From Formicarius rufipectus (Eukaryota; Chordata; Aves; Passeriformes; Formicariidae), in contig VXAU01001826.1 in NCBI GenBank assembly GCA_013399695.1, forward strand, positions 518,185 to 582,184: a stretch of 64,000 nt of DNA, written 5' to 3'. Both the position numbers and the translations under genes were made by a program. Under the pieces are notes generated by a model. It did no database searches. It had not been told where the DNA came from and was given only the letters and a program-made list of their open reading frames with translations. Every line of letters begins with the position of its first letter. Within the stretch, counting starts at the first letter, position 1. Of this stretch, positions 37,203-50,800 are shown piece by piece.

Positions 37203-38407
37203 GGTCCTAAATGGAGGCCAACCTTAATGCAAGTCATAACCAGGCCTGGGATTTGCTTCATCTACACACTCCTTAGGTCAGCATTTGCTCATGAGGCTCA
37301 GCCAAAGTAGTCGCTCTGGTGCAGGGATTCCTGAATTACTTGTGTCCCTCAGAGTGCAGGAGATCAGAACTGTGTGTTGTGGTCCTTGCTGGCCTAAAAT
37401 GGAAAATGGCAAAAAATGGAGCAGTTGTTTGTCAGAAAGGCTGATGGACTGCCTCAGACTGAGTTTAATGAAAACCTCATTTTGCCCCCCCTGTGGTGTT
37501 AATTAGGTGGTATTTTGAGTTCAACAGTGGATTCAGTATTAACCAGACCTTTGTGGTGTTACTTCTTTAAACAGTTAATGTGACACCAAATCCCTCAAAC
37601 CAGTTCACTCCATAATTAATGGCTTCTGCCACTAAACTGTGTTTAGCCTTGATGGAAAATACTTGAGAAAAAGAAAGGAGACCAGTAGCAGATAAATGTA
37701 AATGCTTATGTAGGGCTTTCATTGCAGCAGTTTCTTACTGCCTGCATTGTTGTCTGCTTGGAGTGTGTGTAGGAAAATGTCTCCACACGACTGTATCCTA
37801 GTTGGTGGTATCTGCATGAGAATTGAATGAGATGATGTGGCACTACTGAGGAAGTATGCTCTTTTTTTTTTCTGTTAGGACAGGTAAATTTAGATAAGGC
37901 TGAAATGATGCAGTTTCTACTTCTGACACCCAGTTGCATGTGTAGCCATCTTCTGGGAAATTAAAATCCTGATGGTGTCAGCCACTTAGGCCTTGTGAAT
38001 TTATACCAGTCCTGAGCTGTAAAAAGCACTGCTTTCCTCCTGTTCTAGTTACAGGTTTCAGACAGTGGTGCACGTGGTTGAGATGACTTGGCTGACTGTA
38101 TCACTTGCTAAATGGGAGGCAGAAAGAGAGAAGATTGTAAGAGGAATGGCATTCACCTTTGGTTGACGTTGCTAGTAATAGAGATTTTTGCTTTCCTTGT
38201 CTCTGGTGGAAAGAAGAGAAACAAAAAATATGATCACTTTTGATCTTTCCAGACCATTCATCCTCATAATTCTTTCCCCTTTTATACGTTATGGATAAAT
38301 AAATTCTAGAAAGTAGTGGTAACGCTATGTGCTTATAATTTATCAGCATGACAGTTGCTATGAAAGTGTTCCTACTTCATTCAAAATTCCTGTTTCTAGA
38401 GTAGTCT

Positions 38408-38448
38408 TGGGGTTTGGGGGTTTTGTTTAGTTTGTTTAGGTTTTTTTC
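38408..38448. repeat. T/G-rich low-complexity patch
   Basis: GGGGTTTGGGGG passes into TTTTGTTTAG and TTTGTTTAGG-type sequence and ends in a T run. It is another short member of the T/G tract class. Confidence 0.7.
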
Positions 38449-39102
38449 CATGGTAGCCCAAGAGGGTACTCAAAACCTTGAAAAAATTTTGTTAAGTCTT
38501 TTAAACAGCAAATTATATAAAGTGATTTGTTTCCTGTTTTTTCCTCAGTTTTATGGCTATTGCTTTTAGAGATCTGTGTCTCTATGTAGTGGCCTGAGAT
38601 GGATTTCATTACCTCCAAAAACAAACCTCTGCCTCACAACCTTGCTTTCATGCACGCCTGATCTGAAAGTTGTGCAGAAGTACTTGACATGGAAAATAAT
38701 AGTATACATGGTCTGCCCCCCAAAAATATTTTTTTTTCAAAATTTGGAGTTTAAGGTTAAAATGTTTTGTTAGTTTCTTTTTTTATGTACCTTTTCTAGA
38801 CTGGATTCCATTTCATGGTCCTTTTTCCTTTACAAACTGATTGATTTTAGGTATCTTGAACCAAAGTTACTGACTGTTTTAGTTTTACTATAGGGTTAAG
38901 AATAAGGACACTGATTTTTCTGCAACTAATACATTAGCTGGTATTGCCAAACCTGTGCAAAAAGCTTCATGACAAAAAGAGCAAAAGCTTTCCAGCACTT
39001 GGCTCATTGGAATATGCTGGGATTAACAGCAAACTGTATAAATGGTTACAACAGATCTATAAAATCTACTGGAAAAATCTATACTTAGATATTTGTTATC
39101 TT

Positions 39103-39122
39103 AAATAAATAAATAAATAAAT
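39103..39122. repeat. (AAAT)5 microsatellite
   Basis: Five perfect AAAT units. Confidence 0.9.
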
Positions 39123-40196
39123 AGAATAAAAGGCACACAGCTCTTCCTTCAAATTTATGACCTCCTTTGAAGCCCAGTTGAATTTTGCCTTTCTAGAGAC
39201 TTCAGGAGGCTTTAGAACACACTGCTATTTTAAAAGTTAAGTGTTTATCTTCAGGGCACACATGTTAACAGATAGGGAAATCCTGCTGGATCGCATTCTT
39301 CTTCACTGTGAATTTTCCTATGGTATTTGTGATTTCTTTTAACATCACTTCAACAATGAAGTCTCCATCAGCTGCCTAAGGAAACATCCCACATTTCTGT
39401 AGAGCTTTCTTCCCCAAGGCACAGTGTCCATGCTCCCTCTCTCATTTGGAACCCTCACTGTTACATCCTATGCTGACAGACTGTACTACATCTTATTTGG
39501 AGAACCTGAGTTGACTTCTGAGGAGATGATACTGTTGCTTCTACTGTGGAGTTTGTTTCTAGGCATTATCCCCTTTTCTTTCTCAGGCTGGCATAGGTCA
39601 TGGTCTGCCGTTGCCTTTTAACAAAGCAGTTGCCTTGGGAGAGGGTGAATTCTGCTTTGGTTTTCCAGCAATATTTGCCAGAAGTGAAAACCTGTGCACC
39701 AGCTATGATGCTCTCCTCCTGTATTCCCACCTTCAGGGAAGGGTGAACCCCTTAGCGACACTGAGGGGAGAGGAGGTGATGGCAGTCCCAAACTAATTGA
39801 CCTGCATTTCTTCTGGCAGTAGGAATAACTGCTGCTGTTACCATTGCTAATTTTAGTACAAAAATTGCTTGTACTTGCATGTTTTAAAGAGCATCAATAG
39901 GATCAGGCACAAGGCCATAGCTCTGCAGAGAGCCACTGGATTATGTATTCTGTTCAATGTTTGTATTGCGCCAGGCACAGTAGCGTGTTGCCCTAGATTG
40001 AAAATACCACTGTTATAACTAATAAATATTATCATCTAACAGTAATTGTTTCATTACTTTAAATTTCAGACCTTTTGCTGGGGGATTTGCTAATTGACAA
40101 ACATATTGTTCAGCTCTGCATTTCCATTAAGGAGACTGTACCAGGCTTCTCTGTGTCTTTGTACTGAGATGAAGACTTGACATCATTAATCATCAT

Positions 40197-40215
40197 AATC
40201 AATCAATCAATCAAT
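40197..40215. repeat. (AATC)4 microsatellite
   Basis: Four perfect AATC units plus a partial fifth, followed directly by AAAT-like units. Confidence 0.88.
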
Positions 40216-40689
40216 AAATAAGAAATTAGACAAATAATCTGGACCTTCGTGCTTAATACCTTGGATTCTCTCCACTGCTCCAAGGAAGTTAATGAGGGAT
40301 TTTCCATGCTGGTCGTAGCCAGTGTCTCTAGATGACAGGAGAGGCAAGAGACAAAGGGAGGGCAGTATGAGGATCATCAAACTTGGCTTTGACTTGCCAG
40401 TCCTTGCAGTCACAGAACTGCCCTCTCAACAGCCTGCCAGGGTATATCTATGGTGTATTGGTGCTCTCTGCCTTGGCCACCTGAGACCACCTTGCTTGTG
40501 CCAGGGGCACATTCCAGGACACTGGAAGTTAGTTATTAAACAGAGACATGACACTAGTCTGAAAATGGAAATTCTCTTTCTGGTTCTGACACACACCTCT
40601 GGTGATGGGTGATGCCTAGGGAAAGCTGCCTTTCTCACACTTTCTAAAGAACTGTGGAAATACTAATTTCTCACCTTCTTGCAATGTTT

Positions 40690-40920
40690 CATAGAATCTC
40701 TGAGCGGTTTGGATTGAAAGGGACCATAATGATCTACTAGTTCCAACCTCCTTGCCATTAGCATGGAACCTTCTACTAGACCAGGTTGTCAGAGCCCCAT
40801 CCAGTCAAGGCCTTGATCACTTTCAGGGGCTTGGGCAAGGATGTTGTTTCCTTACACAGATATCCTTTCAGGGAGTTCAGAAAACTTCTGCACTTTACTG
40901 ATAAAAAATATTTGTTTCAC
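40690..40920 (-). mobile_element. Diverged CR1 LINE fragment
   Basis: Read on the + strand: CATAGAATCTCTGAGCGG, TTTGGATTGAAAGGGACC, TAGTTCCAACCTCCTTGCC, CCTTCTACTAGACCAGGTTG, CAGAGCCCCATCCAG, AAGGCCTTGATCAC. This is the reverse complement of the CR1 3' end. The 3' tail at the left edge is intact. From about 40840 rightwards the match becomes poor (the CTCACAGTAAAGAATTTCTTCC block is only faintly seen near 40897-40916), so the right boundary is approximate. Confidence 0.85.
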
Positions 40921-43616
40921 CTCTGCAAAATGACCCTTAATCCACACCAATGTCCTCTCATGGAGGTGTAAAACCTGTCAACCTTTTGACAGAGCAATGC
41001 CTCTTTTCTCTGTTATGTTTTTCAATTCAGCTATTGTCTCCCATTCTGGTCCCAGGTTGGTACCTCTTTATATTTTTTATTTGAAGCAAGTGAATGCTGG
41101 TTTGATGGGTTAGTCTCTGCTGTTACGTAACCTGACTCCCTTCCAGTAAACTAGTTAGCATAGTAGTTTTTTTTCAGCTGGGAGATATGAAGTAGAATGA
41201 AATGAGAGTAAATTGTGCCTTATGGTGTTTATATTCTATAAATCATATTTCTTACTGTGCCAGCTGTGAGTCCCCTCATGTACTCAGAGATGATTACTGC
41301 AGACAGTTCTGGATGTGATGTGAGGGCAGGCTACGGCCCAAGTTCTGATCACAGCTGAGGGAAGATCACACTCCCTTCCAACACTAGTCCTGGCATACAA
41401 GAAAAACATCACAACATTCATTTTTCCCCCTGTGATTTTACTAATGTCATTACTTTAGTAGCTTTCCTGTAAAGCATTGTAATGACATAAGGCCAAAAAA
41501 AGCTCTAGTTTGGAAAATTCTGCAATGTAATTTTAATGATTTTTTACTGATCTTGGAAGGCAGAAAGTAGCTCAGTACAATGAAGCCTTCAGCGCTAAGA
41601 AGTCCTCTTACTCTGTGAGGTTTTGGCATTTTGGTGGGGTTTTTTTCGAATATATTTTGATTTCAAAATGAACTGAAGTAGACAAAACCATATAAGTAAT
41701 TTCTCCTTATGAGGATTGCCATGCTAAATTAAAACAAAGTCACATAACCACAAGAACATTTGCAGGACATTGCTCAAGAGAAAGATGGCTCTGACTCCAT
41801 TTACAAGGTGCAAATATTCTACTTTGTAACAAAAAAAATGTGTTTAATTGAAGCATGACTTTCACTGGCAACTTCTGGTTTTGTTTTCAATATATGCCAA
41901 ATAAGGGACAAAAATTTTCCATGAGTAGAATTCAAATGTACTGCTTTAAATTCATGTAGTGGTAAAAGGCCTATTAAATGTCATACTGAAAGGACCACTA
42001 GGCATCTTTCAAATTTTAGTGGGTACAGGAAGAGAGGTAAAGTTAGCATTTATTCATTACTTATCTTTTTCATATTTATTGCTAGCTCTAACTGTAGTCT
42101 ATTTCCTTCTTATTTTTTGAGAATACCAGTACAGTTAGATTCTGTAGAAGTGGTATTTTGGAGCAAACAGCAGAATTGCTGATGTCAAGTGCTTAAAAAC
42201 TGAGACTGATTGAAAAAACTGCTTTCTTCATTTATCTTATGATTCTTGAGCCTTCAGATGTACTGAGATCCCATTTCACATTTTCTCTAGGACAGGTAAA
42301 AATCTTTGAAGTTTGGCATTGTTATTTTTCTTACTGGCAGGTGATGTGTTCATCTGATGATACTGATCCAGACACTGGGCCCTTTATCATCGTTGTGGGA
42401 TTCATTACAAAGTTATGAGAGCTGAAATAGTGTGTTGGAAGGATTACATTCCCCTAGCAGTAACTTTGCAGACCTTTAAGTGTCTGAGTGGGGATGATAA
42501 TTCTGAATATCTGATTTGGGCTGAATTCTTTGTCTAGAATTTGAGGGGGAATAAAAGATTAATCCATTTTGAGGGCAAGGTTAAGAAAAATGGTTTGGTC
42601 TTCTCTGTTTGCTGGACTTTGACAGTAGGCTGGTGGACTGCCGGGACCTGGTCTCTTTTGATGAAAAAGAGCTCAAACTTTTTGTAAGACACAACAAAAA
42701 TGCTTTTTGTTCTTTAAAGGAAAGAAAGATGTAGCCTGTGACTGTTTTACCTCCTATCTCACAGGTTTGGGGAAGGGATTTGGTTCCCAGATTTGCCTTC
42801 AGACTCCTCTCTGCTCCATAACATGATGCTCCAAAACATGAATCCAGAAACACAATTATTCATTTCACCCCTTGTCCTTTGCTAGCCTAAGTGTTAAGAA
42901 AGTCCCCGTGTAGTTCTGGTGAGTTTTTATTCCTCTGAGGGCAGCTAGGCACAAAGTGGCTTGCTTCCAAGAGACACAGCACAGTGTGCTGCTGTGCCTA
43001 GCCTGGAAGGGGGAGGACAAAGACTTTTCCTTTTTTTTGTTTATTATTTTTGTGCATGCAGTTATCTCTAGACCAACAACTTTGAATGCAAAAGGCAGAT
43101 GAAGTGGACGTCTTAATTCTGGGAAAAGCTTGAGTGGAAAAAGTATAGAAACAACTTAAGTCAGAACTCACAAGCACCAAGACTTCCCAAATATAAGATG
43201 GGAGTTCAGGTAGCCAGACTACTCCTGCTCATCAGAGAACTTTTTGCCTCCTTAGAAACTTGTGTAGAATATTTTTTTTTGAGTGGTGCAACTGGAAAAC
43301 ATACCAATTAAAGATGCACTTTGAATTAAGTGCTATAAAAATGCAAAGTGAATCCAAAATTGGTGAATATTACAACACTGTTATTTCTATGTCTCATTTT
43401 CCCTCCTCTAAACTGTATCCTGTAACTTTCTAATGTATTTATGTTAATTTTAGAAAAGTTTGAGAACTGGGGGATTCTGATGATCCCACAGTAATGCCTT
43501 TGCAGAAATGGAGGGTACAGGGATTGGGCAGTGAAATTAAAAAATAAGAAAAATATAGTTGGAATGTTAGATAGCAATGGCAAATGCCATTTTCTTTATT
43601 CAGGTGAATGATGCAA

Positions 43617-43667
43617 TCTTCTTTTTTTCTTTTTCCTTTTTTTCTCTCTCTTTTTTTTTTTTTTTTT
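43617..43667. repeat. C/T-rich tract ending in T17
   Basis: A pyrimidine-only tract on the + strand, with TTTTCC and CTCTCTC words, ends in seventeen T (43651-43667). It could act as a polypyrimidine tract, but it is longer and lower in complexity than usual ones, and no acceptor AG with a credible exon follows. Confidence 0.88.
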
Positions 43668-45982
43668 AATCATTGTCCTTTTTTTCTGTATCCTTCAGCA
43701 TCCATCAAAAGTACTGCTTTTGTGGTATGCTCCAAGTTCCCTGCAAGGGTAAACCGAAGTCCAGGACATGCTTTTCAGTTCTGGGAAGCATTGCAGGACC
43801 TGCTCACCTAGGCAAAAACATATGGCTTTCCAACACAAGCTTTGTCTTGCTGCTCCTGAGAGCGAGGATGGCAGTAAGAAGTGTAAGCAGCCAGAGAACA
43901 AGTGTATTTCTAAGACATGCTTCTTCCTTGGGAGGTTCCTGGGAAGCCAGTGTGTGTATGCTCCCCCCAGCATGGTCAAGTCATGCCAGCTTCAGCACAG
44001 GTGGTTACTGTGACTGGCTGGTGTGCCCTGCATGCCTCTCCAGTAACAGAGCAGGAGAGCAGTGGTGCACTATAGTAGATTCCTTGTTTCAGGATGTGAT
44101 TTCTTGCTTCCTTCTTACCCAACCTTTGATTCTCCTCTTCCTTCTGCTGTGAGAGGGCTGACAGTTGTGTTTTCAGGAGCACTCTCTTTCTCTAGTCTCG
44201 TGTCAAATGCACTTTGCTATTCTTTCCCATTTTTGTTTGACCTTGGTCAAGCCTCCCTTTTCACTCCCACTCCTGCATTGCAGGGTCCCTGACTGCCTAT
44301 GATGCTATCAGCCCTCTTCCCTTTATCTCCTGTGTAGAGTGCTAATAGGCACTTTTAAACCTTTCCCCTGTGCATGCTGTGTTGCCATGATTCAGTGTAT
44401 GGTGATGTAACTTTGTTGGAGTCACAAGGTTCCTCTGACCAGTGCTTGCTGAAGTCGGTAGTTAATGAGCAGAGCTGGGAGACTGATCCCAGATGCGGCA
44501 GGTGAATCTGGGGAAGAATGTAGTGTGACCCTTTGTTTTAGCCTGCCTGATCCTGTAAATGAAGGTCTAGCATTGTGGAGCTCAGTGTTGGACCCTGGAG
44601 ATTACTGAGTAGGCCTATTTATAAGTATTTTGGCACCAGTGTTCACATCAAGAGCTATTAAAAATAATGACATACTGCAACTTTACTAATGGTTTGAGAG
44701 TTTCTCCTTACATCTCAGTATGAGACTGATCTAATGCAGCTATCTACATTATAGTATCCAAGAGCATTTTGTCTTTCCGAGTACATCTTGTTCTGGCTCA
44801 TTTCAGAAATCTGCTCTTAGCTCCAAGGTCTGCAATTGGTCTGCAATCTGTTGGCCTGTAATTAGTACCAGTATTACAGTGCTATTACTGCACTGGTCTG
44901 AACTGCTGGCTATTTTTAGATATGACATTGTCCAGGTTTTTGTTGCATAGCTCATTCATCTCATCATCAATCAGCAGGATTCTGAGTATAAAATCATTCT
45001 GGTTTTAGAACAATTAACGCAGACTTTTGAAGATACCCATTAGCCAGTGTTTACACAAACATGTCTTTAGATGGAGACTGTGGTCCAGTCCCAGCTGATG
45101 TCTGAGTTCTCTCAACTTGTATCTTCTTTTTGAAGAGTAAAACTTAAGCCTTCTGATGGCAGTAGTATTGTTGAGTTCCAGGTAACATTAATCATAGATT
45201 GTGCAGCTTTTGTAAGTAAGTGGCAACTTCATATTTCAGAGATCTTCTTTGAATGCCCTTAGGATTTATTCACAAATAAATCTGTTTTGACTCTTTTTTC
45301 CTTAACACTGTCATTGAAGAGAACTTGCTTTCTTTTACGCCTCAAAATTACAAGTCCACTGAGCCTGATGAAGAAAAAGACAATGCAGCTATTGAATATA
45401 CTGTCCTTGATTCTACAGGAGAAACTTTTATTACTTTAATATTCCAGGCAGCAGGCTGGTCTACTTAAAGATGCAGGTTGAATGAGAGGTAATTAAATCC
45501 GAATTAGAAACAGGAAGTTTCCATCTGTGATTTTAGAGTCTTAGAAAATACTTACATAAGAAAGAAAGGGATCAGATCACAGAATTAGTAATAAAGAAAT
45601 TAGGAGGCTACCTCCAACATGGATGTTTGCTGCCCATGTGTACTAAGCAGGTCACCACAAAGGAAGATAGAAATGGGATCAGAAAACAAATTGGAATTCA
45701 GCCTGAAATAAAACTAGATCTGGGAAGAAATGTTCTTAGAAAAAGTTGAAAGATTTCATGTTGAAAAAAAATCCTGGGAGAGCATGCAGTTTATCAATTA
45801 TGATGTTACAATTAGTTACTCTTTATAATTCAATAGCACTCTGAGCTGTCAACAACAAATGAGCATTTTTTTCTCCTATGAAATCTGTTATTGTTTTACC
45901 TATGTTGGCTGACTAATCTTTGCTTAAAACTCAGGAGTATTATGAAGCTTAATTCACTAATGTGTTTAAAAAACTTTGATAC

Positions 45983-46098
45983 TTTGAGCTAAAAGCTCAA
46001 ATATAAATCAAAATAAAATCAATTTAAATATAAATTTAAATTTCATATAAATGAAATTTAATAATGTTGATGCATTTAAATGAATTTATATGCATCAA
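45983..46098. repeat. AT-rich cluster of three perfect inverted repeats
   Basis: Three hairpins lie within 116 bases. First, TTTGAGCT (45983-45990) and AGCTCAAA (45994-46001) with a 3-base loop. Second, TTAAATTTCAT (46036-46046) and ATGAAATTTAA (46051-46061) with the loop ATAA. Third, TTGATGCAT (46067-46075) and ATGCATCAA (46090-46098) with a 14-base loop. The sequence between them is nearly all A and T. Such DNA melts easily and can extrude cruciforms. It may be a matrix-attachment-like or unwinding element, but nothing here proves function. Confidence 0.7.
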
Positions 46099-47254
46099 TA
46101 TAAAAATAATGATAAGCACCTACATCTTCATATCTTCTATATCTTTGCAATACATGTCCAATGTGTGTTTAAGAAATTGTGCACATTTTCCACTTCAGAT
46201 TTCAAATGTTTGTGTATTACTTCAGTCTTTTACACTGTGCTTCAGAAGGAAGTTTATTTAAGTGTTCATTTCTGTATAGTGGTGTTTTAAGCTTTACTTA
46301 CATTTCAAGTGACACATCCTGAGCAATGACAGATCGGGGCTGAAACTGCTGCATACCTTGAGCAGACAGCACGTGGCAGACGGTGGGTCCAAGCCTGTGA
46401 CCCCACTGCCTAGAGGGTTGCCAGTAGCTTTCCTTGCAGAAGACACAAGTCCATTCCGTGGATGGAAAGAAGGTGTTTTGACCCTTACACTGAGGCTCTG
46501 CATGCAGTTGACAGAAGAGAGATCTCATGACTGCTGTGGCTGCATATTGTGACATTCAGTCATAAAAGCCAAATGTGTTCTGGTGAAAATGGAGGCAGGA
46601 CACTCCTGAGCACCTCTGGTATAGCGATCACAGTCTCACTTCTCTGGATGTGAGCACGAGCCTCCTCCATGGGTAAAAGTGAGCAATTAATAGCACTGTC
46701 AAAACTGTCCTGGAGACACTAATAAAAAGACTTGAAATTCTTATGTGGCTGTTCATCAAGTTGAAAAATTGCCCTACTTCAATAAGGAACTGCAGCTAAC
46801 AGAACAGAAACATTTATGAGGCCAGTTTTCCTCTCTGATTACTGAGCTATCTGCTCTCCACAGGAAAGCAGAAGAGAAACCCTCCTACAAAACTTGGCTA
46901 ACAGTTAAAATGAGGTGCAGGGACTTTTTAAAATTAGTTTTGGAAATATCTCTTCTCTTTAGAGAAAAAAAAAAATTAGAGAAATAACTTTTTATTAACC
47001 TTGTCAGGAAATACTGCACATCATCAGCTATTTTTAGCATTTCCTTTCTAATTTGCATACACATGAAATTTCTAGGCCACCATGAGCTTTCTCAGTAATG
47101 AATATAACTTCTTATTTGCCCCACTGCACAACCTGCTTGTCTTAGCTGTACTGAATCTACCAACTTCTTTCCAAACTTCTGGAAGTCATGTACCCCAGCC
47201 AGCTATCAGGTATTCCCATACCTCATGCCACCTCATCCCCAATTTGAGTCACAG

Positions 47255-47858
47255 CTGGTTAGAGCTTGTGTCAGCAATAGTGTGGCCAGCAGGACTAGAG
47301 CAGTTATTGTCCCCCTGTACTCGGCACTGGCGAGACTGCATTTTAAAGCCTGTGTCTGCTTCTGGGTCCCTCACTACAAGAAAGACATTGAGGGACTGGA
47401 GTGTGTCCAGAGAAGGCAACAGAGCTGGCGAAGGGTCTGGAGCACAAGTCTGATGAGGAGCATCTGAGGGAGCTGGGGGTGTTTAGCCTGGAGAAAAGGA
47501 GGCTCAGAGAGGACCTTATTGCTCATTACAACCATCTGAAAGGAAGTGTTGTAGCCAGGTTGGGACTGGCCTCTTCTCCCAGGGAAGAAGCAATAGGATG
47601 AGAAGAAATGGCCTCAAGTTGCACCAGGTGAGGTTTAGATTGGATATTACAAAAAATTTCTTCACCAAAAGGGTTGTGAAGCATTGAAATAGGCTGCCAG
47701 GGAAGTGGTTGTCTCTCCATCCCTGGAGGTATTTAGAAGACATGTAGATGTGGCACTTAAGGACATGGTTTAGTGGTACACTTGGCAATATTAGTTTAAC
47801 AATTGGACTTCATGATTTTAGTGATCTTTTCCAACCTAAATTATTCTATGATTCTGTG
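47255..47858 (+). mobile_element. CR1 LINE, longest copy in the window, intact 3' end
   Basis: About 600 bases follow the CR1 3' region in order: GTGTGGCCAGCAGGACTAG, CCCCTGTACTCGGCACTGG, TGGGTCCCTCACTACAAG, AAAGACATTGAGGGACTGG, GTCTGGAGCACAAGTCTGAT, AGCCTGGAGAAAAGGAGGCT, AAATGGCCTCAAGTTGCACC, GATTGGATATTAC, AAATTTCTTCACC, CATCCCTGGAGGTATTTAG, TCTTTTCCAACCTAAATT and ATTCTATGATTCTGTG at the 3' end. The 5' boundary (about 47255) is judged from where the match fades. It is 5' truncated, has no open reverse-transcriptase frame and is surely immobile. Confidence 0.95.
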
Positions 47859-50800
47859 ATAGAATGTCTTTGTTCCCTTTCATCTCCTTGTGTGTGTATT
47901 TGGGGGAGGCAGAAGGACTGGGAGGACTTCACAGGTATCACATGTGCATCCCCTGCTTCCTCTCGCTGCTCCATGTCCTTTGCTTCCCGCTGCACTAGAG
48001 GGTTCATGGGGCAGACACCTCTCCTGTCCCACTCCTGCTGGGGTTCTGCTTGAGGATTCCAAGTAATTTTATGCCAGGTCTTGCATTTTGAAGGCTTGGC
48101 CAGTTTGACCATCTCTGGATGTTGGAAACCCACAAGAAAGTGCTGTATATGAGGGAAATGAGAGTTTCCCAGAGTGTTTTAGAAAATGAAAGGCTGCTGA
48201 CTCCTTCTGGGGTTCTCTAAGTTCAAGAACTGAGTAGTGGATACTGTCAATTAGTCTACCTCTGTTCTGTGACAAAATAAAGCTTTGGGATTAATATGGT
48301 GCAGGGAGACAACTCCAGCTGCTTCTGATTTACTTACTAGGAGCCCATCTGTCTAGCTGCCAGGATGTGATATGGTTGTATTACTGGTTGAATTGACTCA
48401 TACTCTCTTTTTCTAATGATGCATAGAGATCTGCTACCTGTATGTTGTTTCCAGTGAGTGTATCTGCCTTTCATGCATTCTCTCCTGAGGGATTCTTGGG
48501 AAATGGATGGGACTCTTGCAAGCAGACTTTACTAATCTGTGAAAAGATCCTCAGGAGGGAGCTGGGAATTTGTTTCTCTTCCCTTATGGTCTTGAGTGAT
48601 ATATATGCATGACTTCTCTCAAAATGGGTTTTCATTTCTTTTTTGATTTCTTCACTAGAAGGTGTGTCACACATATCTTCTTCCTATTCCTTATGAATAA
48701 TATGCAGCTGAACAAGTCTTCCAATATCATGTCCAGACTGGAAAGTAGTGAAGAATGTGTTGGCTCATTCTCAGTGCAGCTGAAAAAGGTTTGGGAAAAA
48801 TACCATGACTATGCTTGTCCCCTTTACCCAGAGGCAGTGGCTGCTCCCATGAGCCACTGAGGCCTCAGTTAAACTCCAAGATATGACAAAGCATCAGCAT
48901 CTGCTCATGTATGTGCTTATTTTGTTTTCATTTGCTACCATTTGCTGTGACTTCAACAAGGTGTTCACAATTAATTATATTCTGAGCTGCTCCTTAGTTG
49001 TTTCACTAAGGACCAAGCAATGGTGCAACACTGTCAAACAGAGCATCTCACTTCAATCTTATTCTGTTTTGCTTTCTTACTGAAGAATCTTGACTCTTTT
49101 TTAGGTTTTTAAAATACTGATATTAACCTTAAGTGGACTAGGATCTGCATGGTGAGAGAGAAACCCTATCTCAGGCCATCTTGCCACACACCAAACATAA
49201 ATATGCTCCAGCTAACTGGTTTTATTGTTCAAGAGAGCCAAGTGGGTGGATCTGCTGGACCGTTTGCTGACAGTGGCCAGAGCAGGATGATGTGTGATGG
49301 GATCCAGATATGGTGTTTGTCAGTGAGGCTGCTCATTGTACTCACAAACCCTGACATCTGGCTTCAATAATATGTTGATTGCTAGATTAGAAAAATGCTT
49401 CATTCCACGTGTTACTTTTAGTAGGTTTGTTTTGAATGGGCACATTGACATGACAGCAAATAGCATACAGAAATGGAGAGTTAGGGTTCTTTATCTGAGA
49501 TTCACTTGGCTAAAGCAGAACCATGCCACAGAACCTACCTTTTGCAATATATTGGACTTTGAGTATTTTTTAATTCTTATGTATATGCAACTTCTTTATG
49601 TAAATAAATCCTCCCTTATTCTGAGCAAATACTTCACAGTGCTTAATTCTTCCCTGATTTCATTTTTCCAGAGTTCTTTCTTTGATAAAATCAAAGAATA
49701 AATTTCACTGGTGGTGTTGTGGCTCTGCTTGTGGTTATGTGTTCTTTCCAGTCAGCACCCTTGTAAGAGGTGACATGATACTCAATTGTTAGGCTGGTTG
49801 GTCTGTTTTAAAAGAATTGAAATACAGTCTGAAGCATGCATAGTAGGTCAGTAAATAACATTGCTGTCTGCAGATATTTATGGGGTATAGCTTTTATTGG
49901 ATTTGGATTTTTTTTCTGTATTTATTACTTGTACTTAATGAAGGAAGCAGGCTGCTTAAAGGCACATAGGAGTTGCCAATTTTGCTAGTAGTACTGAAAC
50001 TATCTCTAGTTATAATCACAGCTAAGTGTATCAGAGGAAAATATAGTAGTATGCAGCATAAGGTGTACTTCATAACTTGTCTCCATAAAAATAACTTTCT
50101 TCATCTCTTCTGCCTGCATCCCTTCCCTCTTACAAAGCTGAGAATATACTTTTTAACATTACTTTCAAATTTTCTATTTACAGGTTGAGTTACTGTTTCT
50201 GATTTGTTCTGATACAGAATCATTTGTGTCCTGCTCTTTTCCCTGCATGAAGCCATTTCTTAACCCTGCAGGTTAGGTCTTGTCCACCTGGGCAGGCTTC
50301 AGGTGACAGGTGATTCCCAGGGAACTATGACAGATATAAATGTCCAAGAGATGTCCGTGAAGAGAGGCAAAATGTCCTTAAGACATAATGAAACCCTTCA
50401 AGAGAGCTAAGCATAAATAGATTGGGGAATTAACTTTGCATAGAAAAGGCACCAAGTAATAAATCAGACAGGATGGAAATTTCTTTGTGAATTTTGTATT
50501 CTGAGGATAGAATTCTGTCAAATGATAATGGGATGTGTCTTAGGCTGAGTACGAGTACCTTTGCTGCCTATTATCCTGTGGGAGATCCACCAACCTTTGG
50601 TGAACATTTGTTAGGCAGCTCGTGTTCACTACTCCTCGCTGCATTACCTATGAGTCAGGAGTTCACCGCACAGCACTGACATTTCACATCACCCAAGTGA
50701 CCCCAGAAGAGTTTAAGGTGCTCAGTCTCATCCAGACCATTCAACAGCTGAACATAAAGGCTGTGAGCTTCATTTCTGCATCCAACAACTCTCTCTTTAC

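Larger units (their letters stand above)
36402..40689. other. Unique non-coding DNA with microsatellites, no gene seen
   Basis: No frame longer than about 80 codons is open until near the end of the interval. Simple repeats are an A18 run (37185-37202), a T/G patch (38408-38448), (AAAT)5 (39103-39122) and (AATC)4 (40197-40215). An AT-rich stretch with TTATATTATAATTAAAAATA lies near 36713. No mobile element or RNA gene was recognised. Confidence 0.6.
40921..47254. other. Unique non-coding DNA with a C/T tract and an AT-rich hairpin cluster
   Basis: No supportable gene. The longest frame (43673-44152, 159 codons) begins beside the T tract at 43617-43667 and runs through a patch where frames are open on both strands. 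It has no recognised domain. 45983-46098 holds three perfect hairpins. The interval 44650-45900 is featureless AT-leaning DNA. Confidence 0.6.

Noticed and set aside
40130..40230. Regular ATCA/AATC spacing considered as a repeat array of CRISPR type
   Set aside because: It is a simple tetranucleotide microsatellite with no spacers, and the genome is a vertebrate one.
43608..44152. 159-codon + strand frame after a polypyrimidine tract
   Set aside because: The tract is low-complexity (T17), competing frames are open on both strands, and no domain is visible.
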